From Tenrec ecaudatus (taxonomy: Eukaryota > Chordata > Mammalia > Afrosoricida > Tenrecidae): a stretch of DNA of 64,000 nt. Every line of letters begins with the position of its first letter. Position 1 is the first letter of the stretch. The notes beneath the pieces were generated by a model. It was not told where the DNA came from. It saw only the letters and a program-made list of their open reading frames with translations, and made no database searches. Of this stretch, positions 57,265-64,000 are shown in pieces. The stretch is taken from positions 250,246,812-250,310,811 of the forward strand of contig NC_134531.1 in assembly GCF_050624435.1 (NCBI RefSeq). Direction: 5' to 3'. The translations under genes were made by a program, and so were the position numbers.

Positions 57265-57890
57265 AGCTTTCCCCCAGATCCTGGATGCTTCCACCCCCCA
57301 ACTACCATGATCCGAATTCTACCTTGCAGGACTGGATAGGGCAGAGATTGTACACTGGTGCATATGGGAGCTGGAGGCACAGGGAATCCAGGGTGGACAT
57401 ACCTTCAGGACCAGGGGTGTGAGGGGCGATACTGGGAGAGTGGAGGGTGAGTGGGTTGGAAAGGGGGAACTGATTAAAAGGATCCATATGTGACCTCCTC
57501 CCTGGGAGATGGACAGCAGAGAAGGGGGGAAGGGAGACTCTAGATAGGGCAAGATATGACAAAATAACAATCTGTGGATTATCAAGGGCTCATGAGGGAG
57601 GGGGAAAAAAAAGAGGACCTGATGCAAAGGGCTTAAGTGGAGAGCAAATGCTTTGAGAATGATTGGGGCAGGGAATGTATGGATGTGTTTTATACAATTG
57701 ATGTATGTATATGAATGGATTGTGATAAGAGTTGTATGAGCCCCTAATAAAATGTAAAAAAAGAAAAGGAAAAAAAAAAAGAAAATGATTAGGGCAAAGA
57801 ATGTACAGATGTGCTTTATACAATTTATGTATGTATATGTATTGATTGTGATAAGAGTTGCATGAGCCCCTAATAAAAAGTTTTTTTTTT
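57265..57890 (+). mobile_element. L1 3' UTR insertion, doubled terminus, ending in T run
   Basis: A 5'-truncated copy of the double-ended subfamily (first end CCCCTAATAAAATG near 57,741, second CCCCTAATAAAAAG at 57,868). Target duplication AATGGTGTATATC at 57,252-57,264 and 57,891-57,903. A run of about eleven T stands where poly(A) is expected. Confidence 0.87.
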
Positions 57891-58009
57891 AATGGTGTAT
57901 ATCGATTACTTTGGTTAAAAATAAAAATATTGAAATTGCCATAACGAACGTGCTCATATAAAAGTGGAACTTTTTAGTGCCTTTTCTACATGGTCAAATG
58001 TTAGTCAAC

Positions 58010-58700
58010 ATACATTCGCCAGAATGACTAACATTTAAAAGATCAGTAGCTCCAAATGTCAGCAAGCATACGATGCAAACAAAACTCTCATATACTGATG
58101 GTGACTGTACAAAAAGTACAGTCATTTTGGGGGAAATGTTTGTCATTTTTATAAAACTATACGTGACTTAGCAATAACACCCCTACATATTTTCCCAAGA
58201 GAAAACAAAATACATGTTCACAAAATGAAAAATGCATGCATGTACATTGAAGATTTATTTGTGGTAGCTCCAATCCGGAAATAACCCATGTGTCTTTCAA
58301 GAACATAACAGATAAACCAGCTGTGGCATATTCATACAATAGCATTTTACTCACTAATATAAAAGAATGCCGAACTATCAATAAATATGGGTGAATATTT
58401 ATTGAATATATTGAATGAAAGAAGCTATAAATAAAAGAGTCTATATTGTGTGATTTCATTTATATGAAGTTCTAGAAGAGGCAAAACTCAATTCTAGGAA
58501 AAGTATCAGAACCAGTGGTTGTCGCTATAATGAGGGACTTGACATGGGAATCACTGGGGAGAGGTACGAAAGGGTTCTGGAGTGATACTATGTTCTTTTT
58601 CTTGATGGGGCTTGTGTTTTAGAGTTCTATTCATTTTTGAAAATTCACAACTGGCACACTCAACATTTGTGCATTTTACTGTATGCTAACTCATAAAGAG
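58010..58700 (+). mobile_element. Old L1M ORF2 end and 3' UTR
   Basis: Phrases such as CATATACTGATGGTGACTGT, GCCGAACTATCAATAAATAT and TGTGTGATTTCATTTATATG run in the order of L1M ORF2/3' UTR. Decayed. Confidence 0.65.
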
Positions 58701-60010
58701 CACTTTAAAACAAATACTGACTTTTAGCTAATGCTAAAGTGTCTGTGGATGGAATCTGCTGATTTAGCAAATGTGTAAAAATTAAGATGGGTTAATGAAT
58801 GGATACTGTGCCTTGAACACAGTGTTACAAAATTTGGGGATTTTGAAGGCATTATGATTGAGAGCTAGCAGAAAGTGAGAAAAATCTTTGAAACTGGAGA
58901 AAAGTAGGATCTTTTTTAATGGTAGAAAGTTTAGGATTATGACTGTCTGCTGTCATGTGGAAGTTAGAAAATATGCCTAATGAAATGAGTTCTCTAGCTA
59001 AGGAGCTTTCCAAGTAATGTTAAAGATGCCACTTGGTTCACTTGGGTACAGGTCAAGTCACAATGAGTTACTGTTAAAGTTTAAGGTGGTGCTAGAACAA
59101 TTTTGTTAAGACTTCAGAGAAAAAAGGCAGCGCCTCAGCATTCCACTCAATAACTTAAAAGAAGAGGGAGACTTGCCGTCTTTAAACAAAATGCTTCTTC
59201 TAGGAAATGTAGGGCTATCATCCCTTGTTTGTCTCAGCAGGGGCCAAATATAGAAAAAAAAAGACCCATCTAGAAAAACGTGTGGGTAGGACTTTTGCCT
59301 AATGGACTAGGAGTAATGGAGGAGGCCTAGAAAGTTCTTAATAGACATATATGCAGTAACACCTCTAGTTTGGATTGGAGAGATCAGCTGCAAGCCAGTG
59401 ATACATCTCCAAAAAGCGAAAAACCATAGAGAATTATTGTATTGCCTAGAGGTTTAATTAAAAAAAAAAACTTACAACATTTACTCTGCTGGATTTCAGA
59501 GTGGCTATGGATCAACAACTCCTTTATATCCCATGCTTTCCATCTTTTAAATACAAATACCTGTAGAGATCATCTATGTTTGCCCCAGAATTGTAGGTTG
59601 GATATCTGGTAGTGGTAGTGGTCGTGGTAATGGTGGGGCATAATTTGCCCACTTAATTTCACAGGTTGCAATACGATGTTCTCAAAGAGCCATGCTTAAG
59701 GAACTAGACTTGAGGACCTTCAACGGCATGTGGATTTCATTTAGATGATGAGATTTTGGGCACTGTGTTGAACTGTTCAGGAAACATTTTGCAACCCTTG
59801 AGAGACAGAGATGCAGAGTGGATATATTCTGCATATGCCAGAGGGCAGAATGTGGCTAGCCAGACTTCAAGATCATTCTCAATGGCCCCAGTCTCCTAGT
59901 ATCCATGGCTTGATATAATCTTTTGAGTGTGAATTGGATTTAGTGACCTGCATCTAACCAAGAGAATATGGCATAAGTGTGGAGACATCACTTGTGAAAT
60001 CAGATTATCA
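58701..60010. other. Sequence without certain features
   Basis: The end, about 59,920-60,020 (CTAACCAAGAGAATATGGCA), resembles an old LTR-type repeat that I cannot name. The rest is unrecognised. Confidence 0.4.
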
Positions 60011-60120
60011 AAGACTATGGCTCCAGCCCTAAGCCTGCCGCAGCCCGCCCCAGCCACCCCAGGAGACAGCACAGTGGCCTGAGCCTCCACACAATAAGGT
60101 TACTCCTGTCTCCCAGAAGC

Positions 60121-61248
60121 ATGGGGCCTATGAAAGGATCAAGGAAAAATCAACAGACCACATCACTCCCAACAAAAAAACCAGAGAAACGAGGCACTTT
60201 AACAGACCTAACGTCACTCATAGAAGAAACAGATATAGATCAGCCACAAAAGGAAATCTTCAGAACTCTGCTTGCAGTAATACAGGAGCTTAGAGAAGCA
60301 AACCAAAATAAGGACGCAACGATAGAGGGGATGAAATGCACAATAGAGGGGATGAAGTGTACAATAGAGGGGATGAATACTATCCACCAAAAGGAACTGC
60401 AGAAACTAACAGAGGAGGTAGCAGAGGCCACACAAAAGGTCACAGAAGCTATATCTAGGCTTGAGGAGGCTGAGAACCGTATCAGTGAACTCGAGGACGC
60501 TCAAACCAAATGAAGCAAGCGAGAAAAACAATCAGATAGGAAAATTAAAGAAACAGAAGACAGCCTGAGATCAATGACAGATGCTATGAAGAGGAATAAT
60601 ATTCGAATAATCGGTCTACCGGAACACAACATAACACACAAATCGACTGCCAAGATAGCAAAGGAATTTCTGGAAGAAAATTTCCCCAACCTAACAAAGG
60701 AGAATCCGACTCTCATACAGGAAGCAGAGAGGACGCCGGCTAAGCTAAACACCAAGAAGAACACTCCAAGACATATAATTGTAAAATTATCCAACTTAGA
60801 GGAAAAAGAGAAAATTTTACGAGCATCAAGAGAAAGGAAGACAGTCACATACAAAGGAGCGCAGGTAAGAATATGCTCAGACTTATCAACAGAAACCATG
60901 AAGAGGAGGAGAGAATGGAGCAACATCTTCCAAAAACTGAAAGATAAAAATGCCTCCCCCAGAATCCTATACCCTGCCAAGTTATCCATTAAGATAGAGG
61001 GTAAGATAAGGGTCTTCCAGGACAAGGAAGAACTCAAAAAATATACTGCAAGTCACCCGACCCTGCAGAACATACTGGCTGACTCACTATGGCCAGAAGA
61101 TCAAGCTCCAACTAGAACCACCAGGAGACCACCATATAGCCCATCTCCATCTAGAAGCCAACATGCCAGCAACACGTACCAGGACAACACGGTCTCAGAT
61201 GGAAAAGAGGACAGGATAGAAACCCTCCACTCAAACGCAGTACACTGA
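60121..61248 (+). pseudogene. L1 ORF1p with a single stop
   Basis: One frame of 375 codons plus stop, starting MGPMKGSRKNQQTTS. It has a coiled-coil segment with a threefold 8-residue repeat (IEGMKCT / IEGMKCT / IEGMNTI at about codons 68-85), the RRM with NNIRIIGLPEHN (about 156) and the C-terminal domain with RILYPAKLSIK. The only defect is TGA at 60,511-60,513, between the coiled coil and the RRM. Confidence 0.88.
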
Positions 61249-61290
61249 TATGAAGGAAGATAGGTAAAGACGCAAAACACAAAACAGAAT

Positions 61291-64000
61291 ATGGCAACCA
61301 TGAAGCCAGAGATTGTAATAATCACTTTGAATACAAATGGGCTCAATTCATATGTTAAAAGAAAGCAGCTGGAGGATTGGATTAGAAAACATAACCCATC
61401 AATCTGCTGCCTGCAAGAGACACACCTTAAGCAAGCAGACAAGCATATGCTGAGAATAAAGGGCTGGAAGAAAGTTTACCAAGCAAATGGTAACTCCAAG
61501 AAGGCAGGAGTGGCTATCTTAATCTCCGACAAAATGGATCTCAAGATCCAAAACATAAAAAGAGACAAAGAGGGACATTACATAATGCTCAAAGGCTCAG
61601 TAAACCAGGAAGCACTTAGCATACTGAATATTTACGCACATAATAATAACACGGCAAATTTCGTCAAACAAACTATTAAAAAAATGACAGAAGAAATCAC
61701 GGAAACAACAATAGTGGGGGACTTCAACACTCCACTATCAGAGAAAGACAGGTCACAGGGAAAGAAGCTCAGCAAAGAGGCCAGAGAGCTAAGCAATGTA
61801 ATTAGGCAACAGGGTCTGATAGACATCTATAGAGCCTTTCATCCAAAAGCAAAAGGTTTCACATTCTTCTCCAATCCACACGGATCTTTCTCAAGAATAG
61901 ATCACATGCTGGGACACAAGGCCAGCCTGAGTAAATTCAAACACATAGATATTATCCAGACGTCTTTCTCAGACCACCATGCCATAAAGCTGGAGATTAA
62001 TAGGAGGGCACCCAGAAAAGCAAGGGCCACCAATTGGAGAATAAACAACGATCTCCTGCGACATGAATGGGTTAAGGTCCAGATCAGAGACGATATCAGG
62101 AAGTTTGTAGAAACTAATGAGAACGAGCATACAACATATCAAAACTTATGGGACACTGCAAAGGCAGTTATCAGAGATAGCTTGATATCACTGAATGCAT
62201 ATATGAAAAAAGAAGAAAGGCGTATGACAGATATGTTAACACAAAACCTCCAACAACTAGAACAGAGTCAACAGAACTACCCCTCCAATAGCAAGAGAAA
62301 AGAAATAATAAAAATCAGGGCGGAGTTAAACCAGTGGGAAGACAAAAGAACAATGCAAAGGATTAACGCAACTAGAAGCTGGTTTTATGAACGAATTAAT
62401 AAAATTGACACTCCCCTGGCAAAGCTTACCAAAGATAGAAAGGAGCAATCATCAATAGCCAGGATGAGGGATGAATCGGGGGCAATAACAACAGACCCCA
62501 ATGAGATAAAAAGGATAATCATAAAGTACTATGAAGGTTTGTATTCTAATGAATTCAGAAACCTAGAAGACATGGATAAATATTTAGAAAAACAATCTAT
62601 CCCTAGATTATCTGAGACAGAGATCAAGAACCTCAACAAACCCATAGCAAAGGAAGAAATAGAGCGTGTCATCAAAAACTTACCAAGGAAAAAGGCCCCA
62701 GGGCCAGATGGCTACACAGCAGAATTTTACCAAACATTCAGGGAAGAGCTGACACCGATCCTCCACAAAGTATTCCATAACATAGAAAAGAACGGCAAGC
62801 TCCCAAACTCATTTTACGAAGCCAGCATTACTTTGATACCCAAACAGGGAAAAGACCCCACAGGTGTAGAGAATTGTAGACCAATATCTCTAATGAACAT
62901 AGATGCAAAAATCCTTAACAAAATATTGGCCAATAGAATACAAAGGAACATCAAACATATCATTCACCATGACCAAGTAGGATTCATCCCAGCGATGCAG
63001 GGATGGTTTAACATCCGAAAATCCATCAATATCATACACCACATCGAGAAGAAAAAGGATAAAAACCATATGATAATATCCATAGATGCAGAAAAAGCAT
63101 TTGACAACATCCAGCACCCATTCCTAATCAAAACACTCATGAAGATAGGATTGGAAGGTAAGTTCCTCAAGCTCATACAAGCTATCTATGAAAGACCAAC
63201 AGCCAACATCATAGTCAATGGAGAAAAGACAAGAACAATACCACTGAAAAAGGGTACAAGACAAGGATGCCCCCTGTCCCCTCTTCTATTCAATATCGTT
63301 TTGGAGGTTCTGGCTAACAACATAAGACAGCGGAAGGACATCAAAGGGATCCAGTTGGGAGAGGAGGAGGTGAAACTATCGTTATTTGCAGATGACATGA
63401 TCCTATACATTGAAGACCCCCATAACTCCACAGTTGGCTTACAGCAATGGAGGAATACGGAAGAGTAGCAGGATACAAGATCAATAAACAGAAGTCGGTA
63501 GGGTTTCTATACACATCGGACAGGGCCAGGGAAGAGGCGATTAAGAGGGAAGTACCCTTCACAGTAGCCAAGAACAAACTGAAATACCTAGGAATATATT
63601 TAACAAAAAATACTAAAGACCTTTATAAGCATAATTAGAAAACCCTATTACAGGAAACCAAAAGTGACCTTCACAAATGGATGACCCTCCCCTGCTCATG
63701 GTTAGGTAGGCTGAACATAGTAAAGATGACAGTTCTTCCTAAAGCACTCTACAAGTTCAATGCTATACCAATCCAATTACCATCAACCTTCTTCAAAGAA
63801 TTGGAAAAACTGACCACCAACTTCATATGGAGAGGGAAGAAACCCAGAATTAGCAGAGAACTCCTCAAGAAGAAGGACACAATTGGAGGACTCGCCCTGC
63901 CTGATTTTAATGCCTACTACACAGCTACAGTGGTCAAAACAGCATGGTACTGGCACAATGATAGACACTCAGACCAGTGGAAAAGAATAGAAAGCCCAGG
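61291..64000 (+). pseudogene. L1 ORF2p, frameshifted, cut by the window end
   Basis: Open for 725 codons from [20 protein letters not shown]. The endonuclease motifs [34 protein letters not shown] and [10 protein letters not shown] are intact, as are [12 protein letters not shown] and [11 protein letters not shown] of the reverse transcriptase (about codon 700). A small deletion at about 63,430-63,447 shifts the frame. It continues as [20 protein letters not shown] until TAG at 63,636-63,638, and similarity goes on to 64,000. At 62,940-62,970 it shows the uninterrupted form of the site where the other L1 holds the tRNA insert. Confidence 0.88.

Larger units (their letters stand above)
60020..64000 (+). 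mobile_element. L1, second long copy, runs off the window
   Basis: It contains ORF1 and most of ORF2 of a related L1. Only about 100 bases precede ORF1, with no similarity to the monomeric 5' UTR of the first copy, so it is either truncated at 5' or belongs to a subfamily with another promoter. It is better preserved than the copy at 35-44 kb. Confidence 0.88.

Overview
This is mammalian nuclear DNA, most probably from an afrotherian and perhaps a tenrec such as Echinops. The window holds a spliced gene, at least fifteen AfroSINE copies (a tRNA-derived SINE confined to Afrotheria), a BovB/RTE LINE whose 3' end resembles AfroSINE, many copies of one lineage-specific L1 with an unusually long 3' UTR, and older MIR, L1M, Tigger and hAT relics. 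The class assignment rests on repeat types recognised by eye. The species is an inference.

The only functional gene found is CMSS1, on the minus strand. Eight consecutive coding exons lie at 49,657-49,728, 47,741-47,870, 26,059-26,118, 24,858-24,960, 20,265-20,325, 19,317-19,404, 10,225-10,313 and 7,401-7,484. The 3' UTR follows, with its AATAAA at 7,214-7,219. Every exon has AG/GT borders and the phases join exactly, giving 228 residues plus stop. That matches the human protein from about residue 52 to its end. The first exons must lie beyond the window or were not found. Everything else is intronic or upstream sequence filled with mobile DNA.

Layout: 1-0.8 kb, 3' end of a betaretrovirus-like endogenous provirus with a CTE-like RNA element, polypurine tract and LTR; 0.8-7 kb, SINEs, a Tigger, a tetranucleotide repeat and L1 tails; 7-28 kb, CMSS1 exons among L1, AfroSINE, a pogo-like transposon, two hAT elements and a gammaretrovirus-type LTR; 28-35 kb, a cluster of L1 insertions, several with clear target duplications, one with 3' transduced sequence and one inverted; 35.2-44.1 kb, a nearly full-length dead L1 with a monomeric 5' UTR and a retroposed tRNA-Arg fragment in ORF2; 44.1-47.2 kb, BovB and a mosaic retroelement; 47.7-49.7 kb, two CMSS1 exons; 50-58.7 kb, L1 pieces and a PSIP1 retropseudogene; 60-64 kb, a second, better preserved L1 running off the end.

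No new gene system was found. The most unusual signals are products of reverse transcription: the 27-nt tRNA-Arg 3' fragment carrying CCA, a poly(A) run and a substitution exactly at the m1A58 site; the CTE-like element; two 3' transductions; an L1 subfamily with a doubled 3' terminus; and a mosaic SINE/ERV/BovB/L1 insertion.
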